Shown: positions 1-8,107, counted from the stretch's first letter. The stretch is DNA of 14,743 nucleotides from Deltaproteobacteria bacterium UBA2385 (GCA_002343455.1 DDSR01000272.1:4988-19730), one strand, 5' to 3'. The notes: a model not told the origin generated them from the letters alone. Made by a program: numbers and translations.

Positions 1-165
1 GGCGAGCCGAAGCGGCAGGACTTCGAGGACTGGCCCGCGATCGTGCTCCAGCACGAGCTCGACCACCTCCAGGGCTCGACCCTCTACGACCGGGCCAGCA
101 GCCTCAAGCGCAGCCGCTACCTGCGCTCCCGCAAGAAAGCCATGGCCACCGAGTACGCCCGGTGA
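1..165 (+). CDS. def: Peptide deformylase, C-terminal fragment (5' end outside window)
   Basis: Only the last 54 codons are present; the gene enters from the left edge. Peptide deformylase removes the N-formyl group from nascent proteins, using a metal held by a Cys and the two His of a HExxH motif. The fragment contains QHELDHLQG (about residues 17-25 of the fragment), which matches the family's HExDHLxG zinc/iron motif. It is preceded by a short acidic stretch and followed by the expected LYDR segment and a basic Lys/Arg-rich tail (RSRYLRSRKK). The EGCLS and GxGLAA motifs would lie upstream, outside the window. The TGA stop at 163-165 overlaps the GTG start of the next gene by 4 nt (GTGA), which suggests translational coupling. 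The family assignment is secure from the motif; whether this is the housekeeping copy cannot be judged. Confidence 0.88.
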   Translation, partial: GEPKRQDFEDWPAIVLQHELDHLQGSTLYDRASSLKRSRYLRSRKKAMATEYAR

Positions 166-1031
166 GCCAGCCCGGCGGGGGGCTCGGAGTCACCGCCATC
201 TACACCTCGCAGGTCGCCCGCTGGGGTGGGCTCGCCCACGCCTCGCTCTACGACGGTGGTCCGGGGCGGGTGGTCTTCTGGCTCACCAGCCTCTTCGTCG
301 GCCTGGGGCGGCTCGTTCAGCCGGGGGTGCCCTCGCTGGCCGTCTCGATCCTCCACCGGCAGGTCCTCTTCGACCGCATCCTGGAGCGGCTGGGGGCGCA
401 AGCCGTGATGGAGCTGGCCGCGGGCCTCTCCCGCCGGGGTGTGCTGCTCAGCGACGACCCGCGGGTCCAGGTCGTGGAGCTGGATGTGCCCGAGGTGGTG
501 AAGCTCAAGGAGGAGCTCCTGGCCCGCTCGCCCCAGGGCCGCGCGGTGCTGGAGCGGGGCAACCTGCGCAGGGTCGGGCTGGATCTGGGAGATCCTCGGC
601 TCGACGACGCGGCGCTGGCGGCCCAGGCCCCGCCGGGCTCCCCGCTGGTCGTGACCGCCGAGGGGCTCTGCATGTACCTCTCCGCTTCGGCGCAGCGGGC
701 GCTCTGGTCCCGCGTCCAGGCGCTGCTCGCCGCCCGCGGAGGAGGCAGCTTCGTCTTCGACCTCGTGCCCGCCGTCGAGCAGGCACCGCCGGGCCGGGTG
801 GGTCGGCTGCTCGGTCGCCTGATGGCCGCCTTCACGGGGGGCCAGGGCTTCGTGCGCGACGAGCGCGGTCGGGCCGACATCGTCGAGGAGCTGCGAGGCC
901 TGGGCTTCAGCTCGGTCGAGGCCATCGAGCCGAGGCTGGTGGCCGAGGAGTGGGCCCTGCCCAGACCGCGGGAGCGCAGCCAGCAGGTGGTCTTCCTGGC
1001 CCGGGTCGAGCGCGGTCTCCAATCCGTGTGA
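162..1031 (+). CDS. SAM-dependent methyltransferase, leucine carboxyl methyltransferase (LCM/PPM1, COG3315-like) family
   Basis: This 289-residue protein resembles the LCM-type methyltransferases, often annotated in bacteria as O-methyltransferases of secondary metabolism. The N-terminus has the typical TAIYTSQVARWGG opening. A SAM-binding motif I follows at about residues 82-89 (VMELAAGL), an acidic strand at 104-108 (VVELD) followed by the family's PEVVKLK segment, and then AEGLCMYL at 166-173, matching the conserved (A/G)EGLxxYL motif. Length is normal for the family. The GTG start at 162 overlaps the deformylase stop, and the ORF runs straight to TGA at 1029-1031 with no lesion. The substrate cannot be inferred: nothing nearby identifies an acceptor, although a polyketide-synthase-like gene begins at 13529. 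It probably belongs to the deformylase transcription unit rather than to the operon that starts at 1095. Confidence 0.85.
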   Translation: MSQPGGGLGVTAIYTSQVARWGGLAHASLYDGGPGRVVFWLTSLFVGLGRLVQPGVPSLAVSILHRQVLFDRILERLGAQAVMELAAGLSRRGVLLSDDPRVQVVELDVPEVVKLKEELLARSPQGRAVLERGNLRRVGLDLGDPRLDDAALAAQAPPGSPLVVTAEGLCMYLSASAQRALWSRVQALLAARGGGSFVFDLVPAVEQAPPGRVGRLLGRLMAAFTGGQGFVRDERGRADIVEELRGLGFSSVEAIEPRLVAEEWALPRPRERSQQVVFLARVERGLQSV

Positions 1032-1047
1032 ACTCCTCGCCACAGGC

Positions 1048-1076
1048 TTGACCTTTGCAGGCTCTGCCGGCATGAT
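1048..1076 (+). promoter_or_regulatory. Candidate sigma70-type promoter for the toxin operon
   Basis: TTGACC at 1048-1053 is a 5/6 match to the -35 consensus. It is followed after exactly 17 bp by CATGAT at 1071-1076, a 4/6 match to the -10 box. Transcription would start near 1083, a few bases before the GTG at 1095. It lies in the only gap (63 bp) between the methyltransferase stop and the DUF4157 gene, which is where an operon promoter is expected. Motif match only; TTGACC can arise by chance, but its position and spacing are good. Confidence 0.5.
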
Positions 1077-1094
1077 CGCGGGGTCCGCGTCGGC

Positions 1095-4000
1095 GTGAGC
1101 CTCGCGCGGAAGCATGTGGACCCCGTCGACCTGGGACCAGCGGTGAACCGAAGCTCGAACCCCGACGATAGCCAGCTCCTTCACCGACCCCGGCCCTCTG
1201 CTTCGGTGCACGAGCAGCGGGTCCAGCCGCTCAGCGGCCTGATGGCCGAAGACCAGGTCTCTGCGGACGTCGTGGTGTCCGATCGCCTGCATGGGCTGCT
1301 GGGCAACGGGGTCATCACGGCGGCAGCGCTGGGTCCGGACACCGAGCTGGGCTCCTTCGGTGGCCTCGTGGCGGCCGATCTGGCGGTCGGGCTGGCGGGC
1401 ATCGATCCGGCCATGGGCCGGGTGGGCACCAGCAGCAGCGAGGTCGCGCAGATCATGCGTCGCGCGCAGCAGGGCGGGCCGGGGGCCGGGGCGCCGGCCT
1501 CCTCCACCCTGGTCGAGCGCGCCCTCAACCGCTCCGGTCAACCCCTGCCCGACGCGCTCCGCCAGCGCCTGGAGCGAGTCTTCGGCAAGGACCTCGGCGC
1601 CGTCCGGGTGCACACCGACGCCGCCGCCGCCGGAGCGGCCGAGGCGGTCGCCGCCTACGCCTTCACAACCGGCACGGACATCGTCTTCAACCGAGGCCAG
1701 TACCGGCCGGGCACGCCCCAGGGCGACGAGCTGATCGCCCACGAGGTGACCCACGTCGTGCAGCACCTCGAAGGTCGCACCGGCAGCGCCAGCGGGGTCG
1801 AGGGCGATGTGGCCGTCTCCTCCCCCGGCGACGCCACCGAGCGCGAGGCGGTCGCCGTCGCGGCCGACTTCGTGCGCGGGCGCCTCGACAGCGATCCAGC
1901 GACCCTCGACGGGCCCGAGCTCGGCGCCGACCTGCCCTTCCAGCTCGACGCTCGGGACGTCGACGGACTCGACGCCGCTTCCCAGGGCCTTGGTCCCTCG
2001 GCGGAGGCCGGCGTCGACAGCAGCGGCGGCTCCGAGTCGGGCTCCGAGGCGGGCCTGGTGATGCGGGAGCAGGACCCGCTGGCCGCCTCGACCGACGAGG
2101 AGGGCCTCAGCGTCGATGAAGAGGTCGGTGAAGACGAAGACCAGCAGCTCGACGGCGAAGAGCAGGAGGAGGAGCAGGACGAAGAAGGCGCCCTGGGCCT
2201 GGACGAAGAGGAAGAGGAAGAAGAGGAGGAAGAAGGCCAGGAGGAAGAAGAAGAGAAGGACGAGGACCAGGACGGCGAAGACGACGGCGAGGGCGACGAA
2301 GAAGGGGAGGGCGAAGGCGACGAAGAGGCCCCCACCACCCAGGCGCCCCCTCCGCCGATGGGCGAAGGTGGCGACGAGCAGCCCGGCGGCGAAGGGGGAG
2401 GGCCCTCGCTGGCCCCGACCGATGTCGACGTGCCCTTGCACGGGCCGGTCGAGCCGGCCCCGATCCGAAGCCTGCGGGTGCCCTCGCCCCCCAAGGTCGA
2501 CAAGAAGGCCGACGAGGAGTCCAAGCGGCGCACCGGCCTGACCGTCCGGGCGAACTTCGAGAAGATCGCCGCCGAGGTGAGGGAGATCTCCGAAGAGGCC
2601 AGGCGACGCCAGTCCGAGCTGGTGGAGCTGTCCCGGGGCATCGAGGGTCGGCTGGACACGGCCATCGCCGCCGCCAGCGGGGTGGTCACGGGCGCGGGCA
2701 GCGCCGCCGAGCTCAGCGTCACCGGCGCCATCGCCGAGGCCAAGGGGCGCATCGACAGCCTCAGCGAGAGCTCGCTGGCGCAGATCAACACCAGCAAGGA
2801 GTCGGCGACCAACCTGCTGAACGGGGCCGAGACCACCCACCTCGAGACCCTCAACACGACCTTCACCGAGGCCAAGGCCCAGGTGGACATCGTGCGCGAC
2901 GAGATGCGCGACCCCCTGCTCAAGGTCGTGGCCGACCAGGCGGTCGCCGTGATGACCGTGGGCGATGACAAGAGCAAGCTCGCCATCGCCAAGGGCACCG
3001 AGCTGGCCGCGGGCTTCCGCGCGGCCGGTGGCGACCCGCTGGTCCGGCTGGCCAACAAGGCCAAGGCCCAGGCGGCCGAGACGATGGGCAAGCAGCTCGG
3101 CGCCAACATGAAGCCGATGGCCCAGGCAAAGGCCGTCGAGTTCGGCAAGCAGGTCGTCACGGCCGAGCTGCTCATCACCAGCACCCTGGCGCCGGTCTAC
3201 CGGTCGATGGCCCAGAAGAAGGCCCAGGCCGACGGGCAGATCAAGGCCTCGGTGGCCCAGGCCCGCCAGAAGGCGACCGGCGACGGGACCCAGGCCGAGA
3301 CGACCCTGGGCGAGCTGAAGACCCAGGGCAACGCCGCGCTCGAGGCCGAGCAGCAGACGGCGACCACCTCCGTCCGCGAGACGACCGCGCGGCAGGCCGG
3401 GCAGGTGACCCGGACCGGCGAGGGCCTCAAGAGCAGCGTGCGCGAGGCGGCGACCAACCTCTCCGCCGTCTACGACGAGAAGGTCGGCGCGCTGCAGGAC
3501 CTGCTCGACCAGGCGGCCGAGCGCCCGGACTACAACGCCGTCGAGCCCCAGCTCCGCGAGATCCGCGAGGGCATCGACGCCTCCTTCGAAGAGCACCGGG
3601 CCTCGCTGGACGAGCAGGCCGGCCGGGGCGAAGAGCAGCTCCGGCAGGTCGGAGCCGACGCGGCCCTGGCAATCCAGCAGGCCGCCCAGGGGCGGGTCAG
3701 CGCCGCCAAGGGCATCGGCGACCAGTGGACCGGCGACATCACCGCCCGGGCCACCGCCATCGAGCAGGGCCTCGCGACCCTCTCCGAGACGGTCGAGAAG
3801 CAGGTTGAGGGCTTCGCGGCGCCCCTGCTGGAGGCCGCTCGGGGCGCCGAGGCCGCCGCTCGCGAAGGGCTGGAGTCGGCCCGCAAGGGGCTGGAGACCT
3901 CGCTCTCCGAGAAGGTCAAGGCCTTCGGCCTGGAGCTCGACGGGCTCATCGCCAAGATGCCCGGCGAGGTCGAGAAGGCCGGCGAGGCGGCGGCCCAGGC

Positions 4001-7000
4001 GGCCCAGAAGGCGCTCGAGGCGAAGTGTACGGCCCTCTTCAACGCCATGGACGGCATGGGCACCGACGAGAGCGCCATCTTCAACGCGCTGCGCGGCCTG
4101 GACTCGGTCGACGCCGCCGCGCTGAAGGTGCTCTACGCGCGCAAGTACCGGGGCAAGAGCCTGGAGGCCCACCTCAAGGACGAGATGGGCGGCGGCGACG
4201 TCGACGAGGCGATCGCCCACCTCTCCGGCAACAAGGTCGAGGCGACCCTCGCCTCGCTCAAGAACTCGATCAACTGGTACGGCGACGACGAAGCCGCGAT
4301 CGAGGCCCAGCTCCGCACCCTCTCCGACGCCGACCTCGCCGCCCTCAAGGAGCGCTGCAAGGACGACCCCAAGGCCCAGGCGATCATCGACCGGGTCCGG
4401 GCCAACATGGGCGGGGCCGATCTGGACGTCGTCGACGCCCTGATGGACGACACCATCCCGCAGGAGCACCGCGGCTTGAAGGCCGACGCCATCCGGGTCT
4501 TCGACGCGATGGACGGCATGGGCACCGACGAGGACGGGGTCTACGGCAAGCTCGAGGGCAAGACCGAAGAGCAGCGGGCCATCCTGAAGGCGGAGTACGC
4601 GAAGTACTCGCAGGTCGTAGGCGACCGTCGAGCCGAGCAGCTCCGCGACGACTACGGCGGCGATGTCGTCGACCGCCTGAAGGCCCAGAACGCCGCGGCG
4701 GACCACTCCCTGGACACGGCCATCAAGGGAGACTTCTCGGGGGCCGAGCAGGACCTCGCCCTGGGCCTCTCCGCCGGCGACGAGATCGCCGTCAAGGCCG
4801 CCAAGCTGGAGATCGGCGCGACGGGCGGCTGGTTCTTCGGGGCCGGCACCGACGAGAAGAAGATCTTCGACACCCTGGAAGATCCGAACCTGAAGAAGCC
4901 CGATCCCAAGGACCCCGACTACGCCAACAAGATGGTGAAGTACGAGAAGGCGGTCGCCGATCGGCAGAAGCTCAACGAGCTCTACAAGGAGAAGTACGGC
5001 CGCAGCATCGAGGAGATGATCACCTCCGAGATGGGCGATCCCAAGACCGCCGACAACTACGAGTCGCAGCTCGCCAACCAGCTGCTGGTCAAGGGTGAGG
5101 GCGATCGTGAGCTGATGATCAAGGCCGCCACCGACGGCCTGGGCACCAACGAGGAGATGCTCAAGAAGGCGCTGGACGGCCTCAGCAAGGCCGAGGCCGC
5201 CGATCTGCGCAAGAAGTACGCGGACAGGTACGGCGGCGCCGCCGATCAGCTCGACCGGGATCTGGGCCTGGGCGAGCACGGCGGCTGGTTCTCCGAGCTC
5301 TCCGGCATCGACCAGATCGAGGTCGAGGTCCTGATGCTCGGCAAGCCCGAGACGCCTGCGGACTTCCAGAAGATCGCCGACATGAAGCACGAGTACCAGC
5401 GCTCGGGCGTGGGCGGCGCCTGGATGGACCTGATGGGCGGCCTCGGCGTGTCCGAGGCCGCCGAGCAGCTGGACTGGCAGAAGTCCAACGTAGACGCCGC
5501 GGTCGAGAACCTCCGCCAGAACCCCAACGACCCGACCAGCAAGCAGGAGCTGGACTCGGTCTTCAGCTACTACAACGACGACTTCAAGTCCTACGAGCAG
5601 TCCAAGAACCAGGTCTCCGAGGCGGTCACCACCGGCCTCGCTGTGGCCGGCCTGGTGGTCGCCACCGTCCTGACCAAGGGCGCGGCGGCCCCGGCCCTGG
5701 CGGCCTACCTGGGCACCTCGCTGGGCACCGCGCAGATCGTGCTGGCCAGCGCCGCGGCCTTCGGCACCGGCCTGACGACGATGGGCGCCAAGTCCGTCAT
5801 GCTGGGCAACTCCTACGGCTGGGAGGCGATGACGGTCGACGGGGCCAAGACCCTGCTCGACATGGGCACGGCCGGGCTGGGCAAGGCCAAGTTCATGGAG
5901 ACCTGGGCCGATGGCGTGGTCAAGGGCATGGACAGCAAGTCCCTCCAGGCCATCCTCAAGGGCAGCCTCAGCTCCATGCCGGGGGACTTCGCCGGCGCCC
6001 TGGGCGGCGCGCTGCTCGACGAGAAGAACTGGGACGGCGATCTCATCGCCAGTCAGCTGATCATCGGCTTCCTGACCAGCCAGGCCGCAGGTGGGGTCTC
6101 GGGCCAGGTCAAGACGATGCTGGGCGACAAGTCCTCGCTGCTCGGCCAGATGCTGGTCGAGGCCGGCGTCAGCGTCTCGGGCGATGTCACGGGCAACCTG
6201 CTCAACCCGGCCACCTGGACCGGGGACTCCGACGACATCTTCTGGAAGGTGATGAAGAGCGCCGGCACTGCCGCCGGAAAGAGCACGCTGTCGACCTTCG
6301 CCGACCAGAGCGTGCGGGCCGGCGGCCTGGCCAAGGGCCTGCAGAACGGGACCATCAAGGCCGAGACGGTGGCGGAGGACTTCGCCCACCTGACCTCGGC
6401 CGAGAAGCTCTGGCTGGCCCAGAACGTGGACCCCTCGCACTTCCCGGCCTCCTGGCGCAACGAGGTCATGGCCTACGCCATCTCCAAGGAGCTGGACGAG
6501 GCCGAGGTGGACTCGACCACCCCGCGGACCCCCACGACCGAGGGCGACTCGACGCAGGGGCCGGACGTGACGGCCCCGCCGACGACCGACAGCTCGACCG
6601 CCGACCTCAAGACCAAGGCCGTGTCCGACTACGAAGCCGCGGTGGCGGCGGGCTACAAGGGCAAGTTCACCCAGGCGGACTTCGAAGAGCGCTACGCCGC
6701 CGGCATGCACTACGACACGTCGACGAAGCGCTGGCGGAAGGGCCCGCCCCCGGTCGTGACCCTGGGCACGCCGACCCAGCTCAACGGCCAGTCGGTCGAC
6801 CTGACCTCCCACCAGGCCTCCGACGGGGACCTGCAGGCCTTCCAGGAGAAGTACGGGGCCAGCCGCTTCGCCGAGGACCTGGCGGTCTTGCAGGAGGTGC
6901 GGCAGAAGCACCCCGAGCTGGCCAACATGACCGACGCCGAGCTGGTCGCCCTGCGCGGCTACACCTCGCACCGCGAGGACAGCGAGGGCAACAAGTCGGA

Positions 7001-7397
7001 CTACTACGCCATGAACAAGGCCCTGCGCGAGGGCAACCAGGAGCAGCTCGACGCCTGGGGCAGCTACATCAGCTCGGTCTCGTCCGGGCTCAGCAAGCTG
7101 CCGCCGCATGAGGGCCCCGTCTTCCGCGGGACGACCCTGCCCGAGTCGGTCATCGCCAACTACCAGCCCGGTCAGACCATTACCGAGAAGTCCTTCTTCA
7201 GCACGGCGGTGGATCCCAGCAAGGCCTTCGGCGGCAACGTCACCTTCGTCATCCAGTCCAAGCGGGGCCGGGACATCGCGCCCACCTCGCACTTCCCCGA
7301 GTCCGAGGTCCTCTTCGCCCCGGGCACGCGCTTTGGCGTGCTCAAGGTCGAGAAGGGGGCGGACGGTCGCGTTACCATCTACATGAACGAGGTGTGA
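1095..7397 (+). CDS. Giant DUF4157 (eCIS_core) effector with annexin-like repeats and C-terminal ADP-ribosyltransferase domain
   Basis: This 2100-residue protein is modular. In order: an N-terminal tail with an LHGLLGN motif (65-71); a DUF4157/eCIS_core domain (about 145-235) with LPDALRQRLE, VRVHTD and HEVTH at 216-220; an extreme Glu/Asp linker (about 335-415); a long Ala/Glu/Lys-rich helical, probably coiled-coil stalk (about 480-975); annexin-like repeats (about 976-1400) with MDGMGTDE at 985 and 1139, GAGTDE at 1249 and GLGTNE at 1348; a hydrophobic Ala/Gly-rich segment (about 1509-1565); and a C-terminal ADP-ribosyltransferase fold (about 1935-2100) with R2011, the STS-like S2036-T-A, and E2069-S-E2071. 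DUF4157 marks proteins linked to extracellular contractile injection systems, so I infer an injected or exported toxin that ADP-ribosylates a target, possibly docking on membranes through the annexin part. The start is uncertain: GTG 1095, GTG 1143 (GGGA 6 nt upstream) and ATG 1242 are all possible. The upstream promoter and an MSLA N-terminus shared with the calpain gene mildly favour 1095. Confidence 0.85.
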   Translation: MSLARKHVDPVDLGPAVNRSSNPDDSQLLHRPRPSASVHEQRVQPLSGLMAEDQVSADVVVSDRLHGLLGNGVITAAALGPDTELGSFGGLVAADLAVGLAGIDPAMGRVGTSSSEVAQIMRRAQQGGPGAGAPASSTLVERALNRSGQPLPDALRQRLERVFGKDLGAVRVHTDAAAAGAAEAVAAYAFTTGTDIVFNRGQYRPGTPQGDELIAHEVTHVVQHLEGRTGSASGVEGDVAVSSPGDATEREAVAVAADFVRGRLDSDPATLDGPELGADLPFQLDARDVDGLDAASQGLGPSAEAGVDSSGGSESGSEAGLVMREQDPLAASTDEEGLSVDEEVGEDEDQQLDGEEQEEEQDEEGALGLDEEEEEEEEEEGQEEEEEKDEDQDGEDDGEGDEEGEGEGDEEAPTTQAPPPPMGEGGDEQPGGEGGGPSLAPTDVDVPLHGPVEPAPIRSLRVPSPPKVDKKADEESKRRTGLTVRANFEKIAAEVREISEEARRRQSELVELSRGIEGRLDTAIAAASGVVTGAGSAAELSVTGAIAEAKGRIDSLSESSLAQINTSKESATNLLNGAETTHLETLNTTFTEAKAQVDIVRDEMRDPLLKVVADQAVAVMTVGDDKSKLAIAKGTELAAGFRAAGGDPLVRLANKAKAQAAETMGKQLGANMKPMAQAKAVEFGKQVVTAELLITSTLAPVYRSMAQKKAQADGQIKASVAQARQKATGDGTQAETTLGELKTQGNAALEAEQQTATTSVRETTARQAGQVTRTGEGLKSSVREAATNLSAVYDEKVGALQDLLDQAAERPDYNAVEPQLREIREGIDASFEEHRASLDEQAGRGEEQLRQVGADAALAIQQAAQGRVSAAKGIGDQWTGDITARATAIEQGLATLSETVEKQVEGFAAPLLEAARGAEAAAREGLESARKGLETSLSEKVKAFGLELDGLIAKMPGEVEKAGEAAAQAAQKALEAKCTALFNAMDGMGTDESAIFNALRGLDSVDAAALKVLYARKYRGKSLEAHLKDEMGGGDVDEAIAHLSGNKVEATLASLKNSINWYGDDEAAIEAQLRTLSDADLAALKERCKDDPKAQAIIDRVRANMGGADLDVVDALMDDTIPQEHRGLKADAIRVFDAMDGMGTDEDGVYGKLEGKTEEQRAILKAEYAKYSQVVGDRRAEQLRDDYGGDVVDRLKAQNAAADHSLDTAIKGDFSGAEQDLALGLSAGDEIAVKAAKLEIGATGGWFFGAGTDEKKIFDTLEDPNLKKPDPKDPDYANKMVKYEKAVADRQKLNELYKEKYGRSIEEMITSEMGDPKTADNYESQLANQLLVKGEGDRELMIKAATDGLGTNEEMLKKALDGLSKAEAADLRKKYADRYGGAADQLDRDLGLGEHGGWFSELSGIDQIEVEVLMLGKPETPADFQKIADMKHEYQRSGVGGAWMDLMGGLGVSEAAEQLDWQKSNVDAAVENLRQNPNDPTSKQELDSVFSYYNDDFKSYEQSKNQVSEAVTTGLAVAGLVVATVLTKGAAAPALAAYLGTSLGTAQIVLASAAAFGTGLTTMGAKSVMLGNSYGWEAMTVDGAKTLLDMGTAGLGKAKFMETWADGVVKGMDSKSLQAILKGSLSSMPGDFAGALGGALLDEKNWDGDLIASQLIIGFLTSQAAGGVSGQVKTMLGDKSSLLGQMLVEAGVSVSGDVTGNLLNPATWTGDSDDIFWKVMKSAGTAAGKSTLSTFADQSVRAGGLAKGLQNGTIKAETVAEDFAHLTSAEKLWLAQNVDPSHFPASWRNEVMAYAISKELDEAEVDSTTPRTPTTEGDSTQGPDVTAPPTTDSSTADLKTKAVSDYEAAVAAGYKGKFTQADFEERYAAGMHYDTSTKRWRKGPPPVVTLGTPTQLNGQSVDLTSHQASDGDLQAFQEKYGASRFAEDLAVLQEVRQKHPELANMTDAELVALRGYTSHREDSEGNKSDYYAMNKALREGNQEQLDAWGSYISSVSSGLSKLPPHEGPVFRGTTLPESVIANYQPGQTITEKSFFSTAVDPSKAFGGNVTFVIQSKRGRDIAPTSHFPESEVLFAPGTRFGVLKVEKGADGRVTIYMNEV
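2098..2336 (+). other. Acidic low-complexity linker with purine-rich coding strand (within DUF4157 effector)
   Basis: About 80 codons here are almost entirely Glu, Asp, Gly and Gln, including a run of ten Glu. The coding strand is GAAGAGGAGG-like, so it is strongly purine-skewed compared with flanking DNA. It separates the DUF4157 domain from the helical stalk and is followed by a short Pro-rich hinge (APPPP). Acidic linkers of this kind are common spacers in large exported proteins. Calcium or partner binding is possible but not shown. Confidence 0.85.
4047..4070 (+). repeat. 24-bp direct repeat, copy 1 (annexin-like calcium loop)
   Basis: These 24 bases encode MDGMGTDE at residues 985-992 and recur base-for-base at 4509-4532, 462 bp downstream (154 codons, in frame). 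They form the GxGTDE loop of the first annexin-like repeat. Identity at silent positions suggests recent duplication, gene conversion or strong codon constraint. Confidence 0.9.
4509..4532 (+). repeat. 24-bp direct repeat, copy 2 (annexin-like calcium loop)
   Basis: This is the second identical copy of the sequence at 4047-4070. It encodes MDGMGTDE at residues 1139-1146, the loop of the third annexin-like unit. The flanking codons differ (AAC-GCC before copy 1, GAC-GCG before copy 2), so identity is confined to the loop. Confidence 0.9.
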
Positions 7398-8083
7398 ACG
7401 TGCCCGATCCGACCGCCGATCCCGACAAGGTGCTCGACGACCTCGAGAAGGTCTGGAAGGAGGCCTTGAAGAAGCGCAAGGAGGGGCAGGAGTCCGAGCC
7501 CGAGCGACCCAAGAAGCCCGAAGGGCCGGTCAACCCGCGGCTGGACCCCACCAAGCCCCTGGCCGTTGGAATGGACGAGCAGGGTCAGCCGAACCTCGTC
7601 CTTGCCCCGGACGTCGAGCCGTCGATCGACTGGGATGCGGTGCGGGCCTCGGCGATCGAGCTGCTGGCCGTCTTCGTGGACCCTGCCCAGGCCCGGGATC
7701 GCCAGGTGACGGCCATCGACCTGGTGCCGACCCGAAAGGACTTCGAGGACATCTTCCAGCCCGAGCGGGTGGACGACGTCGAGGCGGCCTATCGCCGGGC
7801 CTTTCCGACGCCCCCGATGCCAGTGGCCCGGCCGGACCAGACCCGCATCGTGCTGGCGACCGCCCGACCGGACCAGCTCGCCGAGCGCACCCCCTTCAGC
7901 GAGCACTTCCCCGGTGCCTACCGGCGCATCGTGGACCGCCTGATGCCCGAGCCCGTCTGGGCAGCCTGGAAGTTCGTCGCGCCGGGCAGCCCGCATGGGA
8001 TGCTCTACGACGGCCTCGTCTGGACCGAGGGGCGCTGGGTCTGGATCCCCAAGCCCTGGCGCCTCTTCCCTGATCTCGCCTGA
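7394..8083 (+). CDS. Unrecognised 229-residue protein; candidate immunity or loading partner of the upstream toxin
   Basis: I do not recognise the family. The protein is soluble-looking, with no signal peptide or membrane segment. It has a charged Lys/Glu/Pro-rich N-terminal tail (about 1-55), then a mixed alpha/beta body containing DWDAVRASAIELLAVFV and an FxDIFQPERVDDVEAAYRRAF segment. The aromatic C-terminus has WVWIPKPWR at residues 215-223. The GTG start at 7394 overlaps the toxin stop by 4 nt (GTGA). An alternative GTG at 7400 lies 5 nt after GAGGTG at 7389-7394, a good ribosome-binding site, so the true start may be 7400. Tight coupling right after a C-terminal toxin domain is the usual position of an immunity gene or an effector-specific chaperone. 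That is inference from position alone. Confidence 0.75.
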   Translation: MNVPDPTADPDKVLDDLEKVWKEALKKRKEGQESEPERPKKPEGPVNPRLDPTKPLAVGMDEQGQPNLVLAPDVEPSIDWDAVRASAIELLAVFVDPAQARDRQVTAIDLVPTRKDFEDIFQPERVDDVEAAYRRAFPTPPMPVARPDQTRIVLATARPDQLAERTPFSEHFPGAYRRIVDRLMPEPVWAAWKFVAPGSPHGMLYDGLVWTEGRWVWIPKPWRLFPDLA

Positions 8084-8107
8084 TCTCCTCCCTGACTGGA
8101 GTCCACG

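Noticed and set aside
1740..1754. HEVTH at residues 216-220 as proof that the DUF4157 domain is an active protease
   Set aside because: The motif is real, but DUF4157 domains are catalytically uncharacterised in many members and the third metal ligand was not identifiable by eye, so proteolytic activity is not claimed.
117..7292. A 2391-codon open frame on the - strand opposite the giant effector gene
   Set aside because: Its codons are in exact register with the + strand codons, so it stays open simply because the + gene avoids TTA, CTA and TCA, as expected at high GC. Its translation is low-complexity Gly/Leu/Val/Arg with no motif, and it has no supporting start context.
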